A DNA stretch of 64,000 bases from Candidatus Protochlamydia naegleriophila (GCF_001499655.1 NZ_LN879503.1:62001-126000); one strand, 5' to 3'; shown: positions 1 through 9,174, counted from the stretch's first letter. Numbers and translations are program-made. The notes: generated from the sequence alone by a model not told the origin.

Positions 1-1
1 A

Positions 2-166
2 AGAGGCTATGTAACGGAATATAATCCTAAGAATGGAAATACAAGAACATGGATGGAATGTTATGACCATTCTAGTAATGTAAATAGAGTGCATCCAAAA
101 CAAATCAACGGACAAGAAGTTTCGTGCCAACATTATCCTCCAACAGCAGCGGAAACTAGGTTATAA
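2..166 (+). CDS. C-terminal tip of a polymorphic (Rhs-like) toxin, 5' part outside window
   Basis: The frame is open from the left edge and ends with TAA at 164-166, giving the last 54 residues of a longer protein. They hold a block ending HPKQINGQ...QHYPPT, which I recall as the C-terminal end of many Rhs and haemagglutinin-type polymorphic toxins. A small acidic gene starts 3 bases after the stop, as expected for the cognate immunity gene, and two displaced Rhs cassettes follow. The Rhs core that should precede this tip lies off the window. The catalytic type of the toxin cannot be read from this fragment. Confidence 0.6.
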   Translation, partial: RGYVTEYNPKNGNTRTWMECYDHSSNVNRVHPKQINGQEVSCQHYPPTAAETRL

Positions 167-169
167 TTA

Positions 170-469
170 ATGGAAAGTAAAGTAATAGACGAACGATTAT
201 TAGGGGAAGCTTTAAAATCGGAACTAAAAAAAGGTTTTGATGTTTTAAGGCTTTCTCGTTGGGCTCTTAAAATTGAATCAAATAATCTAAGAGCTCTAAC
301 ACCCTATTCCAGGAAAGTATTGATAAGCTTATTAAGTATGGAAGATGACCCTCAATTTGAATATTCGGAAGATGAATTGTGGCTACTTGCAGACATGCTT
401 ATTAATGGTGAAGATGATCCTCTCAAAAAAATTGATGATAGGTATCAAAAAAAGCTTAACGAAGAATGA
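170..469 (+). CDS. Putative immunity protein for the upstream toxin tip
   Basis: This codes for a 99-residue, acidic, probably all-helical soluble protein without signal peptide or membrane segment. ATG 170 lies 3 bases after the toxin stop, so the two are almost certainly co-transcribed and perhaps translationally coupled. Immunity genes in Rhs and CDI loci sit directly downstream of the toxin tip and are small and acidic, like this one. I do not recognise a named immunity family. The function is inferred from position and size only. Confidence 0.55.
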   Translation: MESKVIDERLLGEALKSELKKGFDVLRLSRWALKIESNNLRALTPYSRKVLISLLSMEDDPQFEYSEDELWLLADMLINGEDDPLKKIDDRYQKKLNEE

Positions 470-482
470 GAAAAGAAAAATC

Positions 483-538
483 TTTTTAGACTAGTCCATG
501 TTTACCTAAATTTTTAGACTAGTCCATGTTTACCTAAA
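483..538. repeat. Perfect tandem duplication of a 28-bp unit
   Basis: The 28-base unit beginning TTTTTAGACTAGTCC and ending GTTTACCTAAA occurs twice without a gap (483-510 and 511-538). It lies between two immunity-like genes and carries no obvious hairpin. It looks like a slippage or unequal-crossover scar, or a duplicated cassette boundary. Confidence 0.9.
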
Positions 539-551
539 ACAGTAGAAAACA

Positions 552-872
552 ATGAGCGATTTTGATTTCAGACAATTAAATTTAATTATGACTAAGATTA
601 ATGAATATAAAAATGGCAAATCTTATCTTTCTTGGCTTATAAACGATGTAGAATCTCTAATTAATATACTAGAGGATCCCAATCAAGATTGGAAAGCAGA
701 TCTTGGAACTAGTTGGCTTGATTTAGAAGAAGTCTACGCATTTGCTCTTGCCGATGAAAAAGAATATTTAGATCAAAAAGACATTAGAATCATCGATGAA
801 GCTCTTCATAAACTTGAAACGCTTATTGAAGATCAATTAAAAACAATCAAATCTCCTGAAGACGATTGCTGA
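552..872 (+). CDS. Small acidic protein, likely orphan immunity protein
   Basis: This codes for 106 residues, acidic and probably helical, with neither signal peptide nor membrane segment. It lies between the first toxin/immunity pair and a displaced Rhs cassette. Orphan immunity genes of this size are common in arrays of displaced toxin tips, where they protect against toxins of sister strains. No toxin tip directly precedes it; the tandem 28-bp repeat lies just upstream, so its toxin may have been lost by recombination. No family is recognised with certainty. Confidence 0.5.
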   Translation: MSDFDFRQLNLIMTKINEYKNGKSYLSWLINDVESLINILEDPNQDWKADLGTSWLDLEEVYAFALADEKEYLDQKDIRIIDEALHKLETLIEDQLKTIKSPEDDC

Positions 873-910
873 TTTTTCTTTAGAAAATATCCATGAGAAT
901 TTCAGTATAG

Positions 911-1798
911 CTTGGCGCTGCTGTTGCCATCGAAATCAAAGGACGCGCCTTCGCGCCCACTCATGACCATCAAGGCCATGTCGTTGGCCTCATTGATGCC
1001 ACTACAGGCAAACCTTGCGAAGCCTATCGCTATACCACGTTTGGTGAGGAAACTCTAATCAATGCGCAAGGCGCTATCATTCAAACCTCTGAAGTGGGCA
1101 ATCCATGGCGCTTTGCCAGCAAGCGGGTCGATCCGGAAACAGGCTGGGTCTACTTCGGCAGACGCTTTTATGATCCAAGCAACGGACGCTGGACAACAAC
1201 TGATCCCCTCGGTTTTGCCGATGGCCCCAACCTCTATGCCTACTTGCATCACAGTCCCCTTTCTGCCTTTGATGCCTATGGTCTTGTCGGCGAAGCGTAC
1301 CGCGATGGCTGCAATGTAGCAACCAATCCTAATTATTTTGATGGTATCTCTAATGAATACTCGCCTGTGTTTGGCGATAATGCCGGTAATGATGCATGGC
1401 TTAACGTACAAAAACAGGAATGGTTTGAGTCTGCAGTGGCTGGCTTTGTACATGGCTGCGTTAATTTTGTTGCTAATACTTGCCAAGATTTTCACTCTTT
1501 ATTCTTAATTATTGGCATGGACAATTTAGATGTTTCTATGGAGGAAAAACTACTCATCTATCAAGCCCATATTACCTCACAAAACACTCAAATAGCTGCT
1601 CTCGATGGATTTGTGCAAGAAACCATGGGTATTGATGCAAAAAATGCCACTTATCAAGCAGCACGAGATACAAGTTTACTTGGCTTAGAATTAGCAAGTT
1701 TAGCCGTAGCTATTACTGGAGCTGTCAAGGCTGTTACTTATTGTGCAAGACTTAGTAGACTAGCGCCTCTGAAGCCAAAATGGCAAAATGCTTATTAA
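911..1798 (+). pseudogene. Displaced Rhs core cassette 1, start lost, tip frameshifted
   Basis: The frame opens directly after a TAG at 908-910 without a credible start codon. It encodes the end of an Rhs repeat region with the hallmark core NPWRFASKRVDPETG...FYDPSNGRWTTTDPL...NLYAYLHHSPLSAFD, followed by a variable linker. The core closely matches the second cassette at about 2470-2870 at DNA level and is clearly richer in G+C than its neighbours. After about residue 280 the frame shifts by one base relative to cassette 2 (between 1756 and 1798), so the toxin tip at 1780-2148 is out of frame. It looks like a silent recombination donor: homologous exchange through the shared core could place its tip behind an expressed Rhs gene. 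Confidence 0.8.
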
Positions 1799-2148
1799 AG
1801 CAGGAAATAAGGACTACATGTCATCCTATAAATAAACCTGTCTTTTCTGCTCTTGAAGCTCTACAACAGCCTAGCTTATCTACTCAAAGGCCTATAATTA
1901 GTGGTCCCAAAAACTCTATTTCCAAACTTGTAGAAGAAATCAATAACTGGTTAGGAAATGATACTAAAATGATTAGAAATAAAGCTGGTGATTCAGTTTT
2001 TCTTTCCAAAGATGAGACGAGAAGAGTAAGATTTGATTTTAACAGACCAAATCCACATAATAATTCCCATATGCATCTCGAAGAAATTATTAATAACAAA
2101 TGGAATAAATCTGGTCAGATTTATCCAGTTGATGTTCCCCATAATTAG
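1780..2148 (+). pseudogene. Rhs toxin tip of cassette 1, cut from its core by a frameshift
   Basis: This frame continues the cassette-1 protein after the shift; EAKMAK at its start matches the linker of cassette 2. The last 75 residues form a compact domain containing RVRFDFNRPNPH...HMHLEE and ending QIYPVDVPHN, a pattern I associate with toxin tips of Rhs and similar proteins. The ATG at 1780 is internal and has no convincing ribosome-binding site, so the tip is probably not made in its present form. The downstream immunity-like gene is intact, which agrees with a silent but recoverable toxin. Confidence 0.65.
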
Positions 2149-2156
2149 AGGTAAAA

Positions 2157-2396
2157 ATGCGCATTCTAGATCAAGAGACCGATCAATCGTTAAATAATAT
2201 AATATTGTACTTAACATCACAAGAAGCCCAAGAATTAAGAGATAGTCTTGAGGATGTCATAAACAAACCATTAAATAATCACTCTCATATACCTAGTAAT
2301 GACTTTGAAAAAGAAATCACAGTTTGTATCTATGATGAGAACAATTTAAAAGGGTTTAATGAAAGATCTATAAATATAATTTTAAATGATCAGTAG
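2157..2396 (+). CDS. Immunity protein for the cassette-1 toxin tip
   Basis: A 79-residue soluble protein with GAGG a few bases before ATG 2157, starting 8 bases after the stop of the toxin tip. It contains YLTSQEAQELRDSLE and an EITVCIYDENN segment, a combination I recall next to toxins of the VDVPHN type. Its reading frame and ribosome-binding site are intact although the toxin frame is broken, so it may be kept for protection against siblings. Identification rests mainly on position. Confidence 0.6.
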   Translation: MRILDQETDQSLNNIILYLTSQEAQELRDSLEDVINKPLNNHSHIPSNDFEKEITVCIYDENNLKGFNERSINIILNDQ

Positions 2397-2397
2397 A

Positions 2398-2446
2398 CTT
2401 GAATTTTTTATTCAAACGTATATTAGTTCGTAATAAAAAATTCAAG
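2398..2446. terminator. Hairpin after immunity gene
   Basis: Perfect 15-base arms (2398-2412 and 2432-2446) flank a 19-base loop. The arms are very AT-rich and include runs of six T and six A, and they begin one base after the immunity stop codon. This could be a bidirectional terminator or the edge of the inserted cassette. Confidence 0.5.
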
Positions 2447-2448
2447 AA

Positions 2449-3795
2449 TTGCGTATTCTTGGAACATGCCATGGAGCAGAGCTTGGCGCTGCCGTTGCCA
2501 TCGAAATCAAAGGACGCGCCTTCGCGCCCACTCATGACCATCAAGGCCATGTCGTTGGCCTCATTGATGCCACTACAGGCAAACCTTGCGAAGCCTATCG
2601 CTATACCACGTTTGGTGAGGAAACTCTAATCAATGCGCAAGGCGCTATCATTCAAACCTCTGAAGTGGGCAATCCATGGCGCTTTGCAAGCAAGCGGGTC
2701 GATCCGGAAACAGGCTGGGTCTACTTCGGCAGACGCTTTTATGATCCAAGCAACGGACGCTGGACAACAACTGATCCCCTCAGTTTTGCCGATGGCCCCA
2801 ACCTCTATGCCTACTTGCATCACAGTCCCCTTTCTGCCTTTGATGCCTATGGCTTCGTCGGCGAAGCGTACCGCGATGGCTGCAATGCGGCAACCAATCC
2901 CAACTATTTTGATGGTATTTCCAATGAATACTCGCCTGTTTTTGGCGATAATGCCGGTAATGATGCATGGGCTAGTGTTCAATGGCAAGAAACAAAAGAG
3001 AACCTTTATGCAGCCTTTGCCGGTTGTGTTCATGGTTGTTTCGATTTCCTAACTAGCCATGCTTATCTTTTTCAATCGCTGGCCTTTGCAGCAGGCTGCG
3101 ATGATTTAGAGTGTTCGTTAGAAGAAAAGATCCAAATCCAGCAAGCTTTCGCGATTTCTCAGAGCAATCAGATAGCAGCAACTGATGCGTTCGTCCAACA
3201 AACTATGGGAGTCGATGCTAATAATGCCATCTATCAAGCCTTTCGAAGCGGAACAACGACAACGTTAGAAGTCGCTTCACTAGCAATGGGAGGCTATGGA
3301 CTCGCCAAACGAGCTGTTGGAGTTGTCAAAGCTGCGCGGCTTGGAATGCTTGAAGCTAAAATGGCAAAAGGCTTAGTTAAACAAGAAGTTAAAGAATCGA
3401 AAAAACTAGTATCCGCTTCAAATTCAACTTCTAGCGGGAAATTACCTTCTCATTTAACATCAGATCAACTCTCCGAAGCTGGAAAAGTTATTGATAGAGG
3501 CGGGCTGACTAAAGCAGGACGTGCTTTACAAAAACATGCTGATAGGTCTAATAGTGCTTTTACTAAAGCTAAAGGAAGTATTTCACAAGTAAATTTGCAA
3601 GGACAAAATATTCTATATAATATTTTGACCCACCCTGATCAAAGGATTAAGTCGGATAGCAACTTAAAATATGGCGATTTTGTAGACATACAAATAAATA
3701 ACGGTCCTGGAGTTAGATATTCAACTACTGGTAATTTTATTGGATTTAAAGACAACGATTTTAAATATGGAAAATTTTACCTTTGTAATAACTAG
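2449..3795 (+). CDS. Displaced Rhs core plus toxin tip, cassette 2
   Basis: The open frame encodes up to 448 residues; the TTG at 2449 is only the frame limit and no good ribosome-binding site is seen, so this may be an untranslated orphan cassette. It has the Rhs core (NPWRFASKRVDPETG, FYDPSNGRWTTTDPL) at residues 70-125, a linker with a hydrophobic stretch, then a tip from about residue 330. The tip contains LTKAGRALQKHADR...SAF and later GQNILYNILTHP and GVRYSTTGNFIGF, a pattern known from CdiA/Rhs-type toxins, many of which are nucleases. The cognate immunity gene overlaps its end. Core sequence is nearly identical to cassette 1. Confidence 0.75.
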   Translation: MRILGTCHGAELGAAVAIEIKGRAFAPTHDHQGHVVGLIDATTGKPCEAYRYTTFGEETLINAQGAIIQTSEVGNPWRFASKRVDPETGWVYFGRRFYDPSNGRWTTTDPLSFADGPNLYAYLHHSPLSAFDAYGFVGEAYRDGCNAATNPNYFDGISNEYSPVFGDNAGNDAWASVQWQETKENLYAAFAGCVHGCFDFLTSHAYLFQSLAFAAGCDDLECSLEEKIQIQQAFAISQSNQIAATDAFVQQTMGVDANNAIYQAFRSGTTTTLEVASLAMGGYGLAKRAVGVVKAARLGMLEAKMAKGLVKQEVKESKKLVSASNSTSSGKLPSHLTSDQLSEAGKVIDRGGLTKAGRALQKHADRSNSAFTKAKGSISQVNLQGQNILYNILTHPDQRIKSDSNLKYGDFVDIQINNGPGVRYSTTGNFIGFKDNDFKYGKFYLCNN

Positions 3796-3985
3796 CTCCA
3801 CAGAAAGAGAAAAATTAGCTTATGAAATCTATTATAAAGATGAATTAATTGCAGAAATTACTCAAGAAACTGAGCATCCTCTTTTAGAAATTTACCCCCT
3901 AAAAGAAAACAAATGGTGGGCTATTCCTTTAGAAGATTTCCAGCAAGCTCTATCCTACGCAAAAAATCATCTTATCTCTCCTTAG
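3767..3985 (+). CDS. Immunity protein for the cassette-2 toxin tip
   Basis: ATG 3767 lies inside the last codons of the toxin frame (29-base overlap), implying translational coupling. The 72-residue product reads EKLAYEIYYKDELIAEITQE...LLEIYPLKENKWW and resembles a small immunity family found beside GRALQKH-type toxins. An upstream in-frame GTG at 3740 would add nine residues but lacks a ribosome-binding site. It is soluble and acidic. The pairing is supported by overlap and by family resemblance from memory. Confidence 0.65.
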   Translation: MENFTFVITSSTEREKLAYEIYYKDELIAEITQETEHPLLEIYPLKENKWWAIPLEDFQQALSYAKNHLISP

Positions 3986-4004
3986 AATTCTGGACTTTTT
4001 AAAT

Positions 4005-4158
4005 ATAAGGGCTTTGTTATACTCAGCACAATTTTGAATGCGATAAGTCGGTCCAAGTTTGCATGGGTAGTCTTTGCGTTCTATAGTGAGAAGCAGCCTA
4101 CCCCATGCTTTTTTTATTCGCATACTATTTCAAATTTCACGTCAGAGATATTGCGCAA
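4005..4158 (-). mobile_element. Remnant of an IS5-family (IS903-like) 5' end
   Basis: These 150 bases match the region 26635-26788, which covers the first codons of the IS903-like transposase and its leader. Only the start survives, in minus orientation. The rest of the 3986-4337 gap holds no further recognisable gene. Confidence 0.75.
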
Positions 4159-4337
4159 CAAGTCCGATCTTTCAGATAAAAAATTATTGGACCATATTAT
4201 AGTTAATTGTTTGTTTTAAATATAAAATTTATTTTTTATAATAAATTTAAGGCGACATTGTTTTGAAAATTCAAACTTTAGGGAAATATTCGAGCTGGTT
4301 TCGGCTGAAAATAGATGATCAAAAGTCGGAGTAAGCG

Positions 4338-7300
4338 ATGTCTATTACTATTCAAGATCAAAAAAATGATGAATCTCGTGAACTAGTCATTTATCAACCC
4401 CATCTTAATTTTTATCTCTTACCTATTCTTAAAATCCCAATCGGAGATCTTTCCTGCTGGAGAAAGATAGCAGATAAAGGATCGACCGAATTCCAATTAA
4501 AAGTAGCTTGCTTTTACGAAGAGGTGGGTGATTTTTCCTTTGCGCTCTTTTATTATGGATTGGCTGCTCCAATGGTTAGACATAATAAAAACCACATTGT
4601 GATTAGAGGTTTTATTGAGCGTTTGATGGACCGGTCTCTGGAAGAGACGATCAATCATTTAAAGTATGCTAAAACTCAAAACAATCCATTGGCCTATTAT
4701 GTCTTGGCTCAGTGCTATCTGAGAGGTGTTGGGGTACAGAAATCACTTACGAAAGCCCTTCATCACTATCAACAGGCCGCACATTTTGGCTATCCTTGCG
4801 ACTTGAAAGTCATTGCTGAGAGTCTGTTGAAGTTACGCATCAAAAAGTTTGTCCTTACTCGTTTCTTGAAGGCATTATTGGTTCAACATGAGAAAGAGCG
4901 GGCGTGGCAGCTCAATCAGCTCGCTGAGTTGTTTGAAGATGGATCATTAGGAAATCATCCGGAGGCTGCGCTATATTATCATAAGCTGGCTGCAAGTTTG
5001 GGTATGAAATTATCTGTGATTCGATTGGGCGATATCTATCTTCAGGGGCTGTTAGGCGTTGGGAAGAATGAAAATTTAGGTATTCATTATTATCTTTTAG
5101 GGAGACATTTAGGGCCTGTCAATTCGATTGCAGGGCAATATGAAAAGTCTGATCCAGAGAAAGCCTTCAAATACTATCAAAAGGCGTTTGAGGTAGAAAA
5201 GCAGACTGATTGTTGTTCTAGTTTGATTAAGCTTGGATATTGCTATAGGCATGGGATTGGGGTTGAAAAATCTCTCGAAAAGGCTATCGATTGTTATCGA
5301 CTTGCTGTAGACCATGGTTACGGATCTGCTTCTTATGAGTTGGGTGAATGTTTTGAAGAGCAAAACAATTTAGATCAGGCTGTCAAATGCTATGAAAAAG
5401 GCGTTGAATTGAACAGAAATGGCCATAGTGCATATCGACTTGCTGAGTTGTTTGAGCAAGGGAAAGGAGTTTCTAAATCGTTAGATAAGGCTTTTGAGTA
5501 TTATAACTTGGCAGCAAGCCATGGAATAGAGAATGCCTATGCTCAAGTGGCTCGTTGTTATTTGAATGGAATAGGAACAGAACAATCACATAAAAATGCT
5601 TTTGAGGCTTTCAAAAAGCAGGATAATTATTATGAGGTAGCTCTTTGCTACCTGAAGGGAAGGGGGGTATCTCAATCTTTAGCTAAGGCACAAATTTACT
5701 TTTTGCAGTGGGTAAAAAATAGACCATCTCTTTCTTTCTCAAATGACCTCGTTGGCTTGTTAAAAAAAGAATATATTCATCAATTTCGAATAGATTTTAG
5801 TTCATGTGTAAGCTGTTCAGTGGGCCAGCAATTTGCTTATATTGCACGTCAAATAAGTGTTCACCTTAATGATACGCCTTTAAAATTAAGACAGATCACT
5901 TGGGATGCGGAGAGAATCTGCTTGGAAATAGCTGATGAGTTTGAGGAACTTCAGGCCGATCAATACTATCGATTAGGTGTTCATTATGCTAAGGAGTCGA
6001 TGTGGGATCGTGCGTTTGAGTATTTCAAAAAAGCAGCAGACCAAGGGGTTATTTCCGCTCAATATCATCTTGGGAGATATTTTCAGTCAGGGACAGGATG
6101 CTTGAGATCGCATGAGCAGGCGATTCATTATTTTAAGCTTGCCTCTGACCAAGGATGTCCAAATAGTCTGTATGAACTCGGGACTTATTACGATAAAGGA
6201 TTTGGAGGGATTGATCGTTCTTATGCCTATGCCTTCGAATACTTCAAGATAGCTGCTGATTCAGGGATTGGTCGGGCCTTATGTGCATTAGGCCTTTATT
6301 ATGAACTGGGGCGCTATGTTGAAAGATCACTAGAACACGCTTTTGATTATTTTAAGTTAGCTGCCGATCTAGGTTATGACGAAGGCATGTATCATGTGGG
6401 TCGGTTTTATCGTTTAGGAAGGGTTTGCAGTGATTCTATTTATTCTTTGGAAGAAGCAATAGGGTATTTTGATTCTGCTATTAAATCGATTTTATCTTGC
6501 CCATCTGGTTCGTGGATTGCATCTAAACCATGGCTTAAAGTTTCATTCCTTAAAAATCAGATTAGTCTTTGTAAAAAGCTTCTTTTGAAACAAAAGGAAA
6601 TTGATCAATCCTGTTCTGTGCTTCCAAGCCATTCAGTGATTTTCCCTGAAGCGAAAAAATTAGACATTTGCCTCTATTTAAAGGATCGAAATCTAACAAC
6701 ACTCAGAAAGGTTCTTAGACGGTCAAAGCATTCTCGTCTGATATTGGAAGGCCACCACCTTTCAGGTGAAGAATTGAATGTCGTTAAAGAAGGGATGATA
6801 GAAAACCCAAGGCTGACGTTTGTCTGTCCAGAGGAAGAGGCTGAAAATCTTTACCTCGTTTTTGAAGAAGGTGGCTATTCTAGAGAGGATCTTAAATCCT
6901 TACCAGTCGTTGATGGATTAATAGGTATTTTATTTATTGGAGTCAATCACCATATCATCATATCTGAGCAAGTAAAGGCAGCTTCTTATTTCTATTTTGA
7001 TCTTCAAGACTATAAGAAGGCTTTTTTGCATTTTCATGTTGCTGCATTGATGGGGGATGCGACTTCTCAGTATTTCTTGGGAAGGTGTTATGGCGATGGG
7101 CAGGGAGTAGAAAAGTCTGCTGAAAAGTCATTTCATTATTTCAAGTTGGCTGCCGATCAAGGTGATTTGAGTTCTTGCTATAATCTTGGGATTGCTTACC
7201 TGCAAGGGAAAGGGACTAAAAGAGATATTCAGCAGGCAATGCTCTATTTAAAGTTTGCCGCAGATCAGGGACATGTCTTTTCTGCCACTCAGTTAGCTTC

Positions 7301-7601
7301 GATTTATGAGGATGATTTATATATTAAGCATTCTTATGACGAATCATTTAAATATTACTGTTTGGCAGCGCGGGCAGGAGATTTAGACTCTCTTTTCCAG
7401 GTGGGGCGTTATTATAAGTGGGGAAGAATGATTCCCAAAGATCTACACAAAGCACTTAGCTGTTTTAGAGAACTAGTACAACGGGGTTATAGGCCTAATA
7501 CTGTGCAAATTTATATTCAGGAGTGCGAAAAAGAGTTGGCTCAATCTATTTATCAAATATCTAAAGACAAAGATCCTCGTGATGGCTTTTTTAAAGATTG
7601 A
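4338..7601 (+). CDS. Large Sel1-repeat protein
   Basis: The 1087-residue product is built of Sel1-like (TPR-related) repeats, recognisable by motifs such as YYQKAFEVEK, LGYCYRHGIGVEKS and YFKLAADQG, in two blocks (about residues 60-470 and 540-700) and a third near 890-1050. A non-repeat region at about 770-870 (SRLILEGHHLSGEELNVVKE, then MIENPRLTF) is shared with the next gene and with the fragment at 59.7 kb. There is no signal peptide or membrane segment. Sel1 proteins act as scaffolds for protein complexes; in amoeba-associated bacteria many act as effectors or stress adaptors. A GGAG lies about 7 bases before ATG 4338. The partner is unknown. Confidence 0.85.
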   Translation: MSITIQDQKNDESRELVIYQPHLNFYLLPILKIPIGDLSCWRKIADKGSTEFQLKVACFYEEVGDFSFALFYYGLAAPMVRHNKNHIVIRGFIERLMDRSLEETINHLKYAKTQNNPLAYYVLAQCYLRGVGVQKSLTKALHHYQQAAHFGYPCDLKVIAESLLKLRIKKFVLTRFLKALLVQHEKERAWQLNQLAELFEDGSLGNHPEAALYYHKLAASLGMKLSVIRLGDIYLQGLLGVGKNENLGIHYYLLGRHLGPVNSIAGQYEKSDPEKAFKYYQKAFEVEKQTDCCSSLIKLGYCYRHGIGVEKSLEKAIDCYRLAVDHGYGSASYELGECFEEQNNLDQAVKCYEKGVELNRNGHSAYRLAELFEQGKGVSKSLDKAFEYYNLAASHGIENAYAQVARCYLNGIGTEQSHKNAFEAFKKQDNYYEVALCYLKGRGVSQSLAKAQIYFLQWVKNRPSLSFSNDLVGLLKKEYIHQFRIDFSSCVSCSVGQQFAYIARQISVHLNDTPLKLRQITWDAERICLEIADEFEELQADQYYRLGVHYAKESMWDRAFEYFKKAADQGVISAQYHLGRYFQSGTGCLRSHEQAIHYFKLASDQGCPNSLYELGTYYDKGFGGIDRSYAYAFEYFKIAADSGIGRALCALGLYYELGRYVERSLEHAFDYFKLAADLGYDEGMYHVGRFYRLGRVCSDSIYSLEEAIGYFDSAIKSILSCPSGSWIASKPWLKVSFLKNQISLCKKLLLKQKEIDQSCSVLPSHSVIFPEAKKLDICLYLKDRNLTTLRKVLRRSKHSRLILEGHHLSGEELNVVKEGMIENPRLTFVCPEEEAENLYLVFEEGGYSREDLKSLPVVDGLIGILFIGVNHHIIISEQVKAASYFYFDLQDYKKAFLHFHVAALMGDATSQYFLGRCYGDGQGVEKSAEKSFHYFKLAADQGDLSSCYNLGIAYLQGKGTKRDIQQAMLYLKFAADQGHVFSATQLASIYEDDLYIKHSYDESFKYYCLAARAGDLDSLFQVGRYYKWGRMIPKDLHKALSCFRELVQRGYRPNTVQIYIQECEKELAQSIYQISKDKDPRDGFFKD

Positions 7602-7671
7602 TCTTTATTGAGTTCACTTGTTGGTTGATTGAGAAAAATATTCCTAAGCTAAATTAATACCTAATGGGGTG

Positions 7672-9017
7672 ATGCATATGCATAGGCAACATCAATTTGT
7701 TTTTTTACAGAATAAGGCGAGTCAAGAAGACGTTGGTGCTCAATTATTGGTAGCAAAAGAGTATCTATCAGGAAAGCAGATTCAAGCATCTAAACAAATA
7801 TCTTACGATTATTTTAAGCTTGCTTCTGATCAAGGAAATGCTGAAGCTTCTTATTTTTTGGCTAAAGATGAACAAACAATTAATCCCTGGTCTGAAAAAT
7901 CTCTTTTTTATTTTGACCGTGCAGCTCATCAGAAACATTTGCAATCTATTTGGTTGCTTTTCGAACATTATCACTACGGAGAATTTTGTCAAGAATTGCA
8001 AAAAAAAGCTCTCATCTATCTACGTTTAGGGGCTGAACTTGACCACACTAAATGTCAATACCATTTGGGCGAGTATTATTTACGTGGTTTTGGTGGGTTA
8101 ACCCCTTCAATTGAAGAAGCCTTCAAATATTTTAAGTTAGCGGCTGAAAAAGGACATGTAGGCGCTTTTAAATCGCTGCAACCTAGAATTCTCCATCCTT
8201 CTGCCCAATCTGTCGATATTAGTATTTATGAAGAGACACAAGATCTTTCTGTTTTAAAGCGAACCTTAGAAAGTTGGGGTCATCAACCGATTTTTTTGGA
8301 AATACCGGCTTCTCATGGCAAGAAGCTCAAATTGTTTGTGAGGCTATGGTCGAAAATCCTCATTTGACTTTCATGTACCAAGGGATTGAAGAATCTCGAC
8401 TTTTCCTAGCTTTTGAGTTAGCGGGATATCAGCCTAGCAAAGACCTTTCTTATAAACCTATCGTTAATCCAACAACGGGTCGAGGTACATGGGGATGTGT
8501 GTTTATAGCTAACGATCTCAAAGATAGCTCATTGGTAGGAAATGTGTTATTAGAAGATGATCCAAGCCTTATTGAAGAAAACCGCCTGAAGTTGCTTGCA
8601 GAGGAAGAAAGGGGAAAAAATAGATTAAAAGCATATGAAATGTACCAGTCATTGACTAAAGAAGAAATTACTTACCCAGAATCTAGAGAAATTGATATCA
8701 GCGATTATTTGGACGATCATAATCTTGATACCTTCAAATCTACTCTCCTTTCTGTAGGTGAAAGTCCCATTCACCTTTATATGACTGAAACAAGCTATGA
8801 AGAAATTATGATAATTAGGGAAGCGATGATCAAAAACCCAATGTTTTGTATTTTTCTCAGTGATCGGGAGAGTCAATTAGACTTAGAAGAGGCTTTTTAT
8901 AGGGCGGGCTATCATTTATGTCTTAATAAGCAAAAAGAGGTGAAGGAGGGTAAAAAATTTTTAGGATACCTTTTCATTGGTGAGACGCCTAGAAAAGCAT
9001 CAATATTTTCTCTTTAA
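7672..9017 (+). pseudogene. Sel1-repeat protein interrupted by a one-base deletion
   Basis: The first frame (7672-8367) holds Sel1 repeats (AKEYLSGKQIQASK, YHLGEYYLRGFGG, YFKLAAEKGH) and the second (from about 8300 to 9017) holds two copies of a non-repeat module (AMVENPHLTFMYQ...LAFELAGYQ and AMIKNPMFCIF...AFYRAGYH). Comparison with the homologous fragment at 59.7-60.2 kb shows that one base is missing near 8303, which breaks a roughly 448-residue protein in two. The module is a relative of residues 770-870 of the upstream 1087-residue protein, so the two arose by duplication. The break may be decay or a sequencing error. Confidence 0.75.
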
Positions 9018-9028
9018 CTAAAAAGGAC

Positions 9029-9043
9029 GTGTAATCGTTACAC
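9029..9043. promoter_or_regulatory. Palindrome GTGTAA-TCG-TTACAC
   Basis: Six-base arms flank a TCG centre, 12 bases after the Sel1 stop. It resembles the GTGTAACCGTTACAC palindrome near the partition operon with one core change. It could be a terminator stem or a protein-binding site. Confidence 0.45.
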
Positions 9044-9143
9044 ACACGCCTCAGAAAAGGCAGACAATCTATAAGAAATAACGTCACTTCTCTAATTGCT
9101 TTTGTGGGAGAACATGGATCTATTAACAGTCCATAGCATTTAT

Positions 9144-9174
9144 TTTTAAATTTGCAACCGTTCCAAATTTAAAA
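9144..9174. promoter_or_regulatory. Inverted repeat with AACCGTT core
   Basis: Eleven-base arms (TTTTAAATTTG and CAAATTTAAAA) surround a centre containing AACCGTT, which itself extends the pairing after one mismatch. It lies between convergent genes in the otherwise gene-free stretch 9018-9355. It may terminate both, but the same core recurs at 55257-55287, 62343-62381 and 63972-63984. Confidence 0.6.

Noticed and set aside
1055-1495. Minus-strand frame opposite the Rhs core (also 2626-3033)
   Set aside because: It is the antisense of a GC-richer conserved Rhs core; the plus strand carries clear Rhs motifs.
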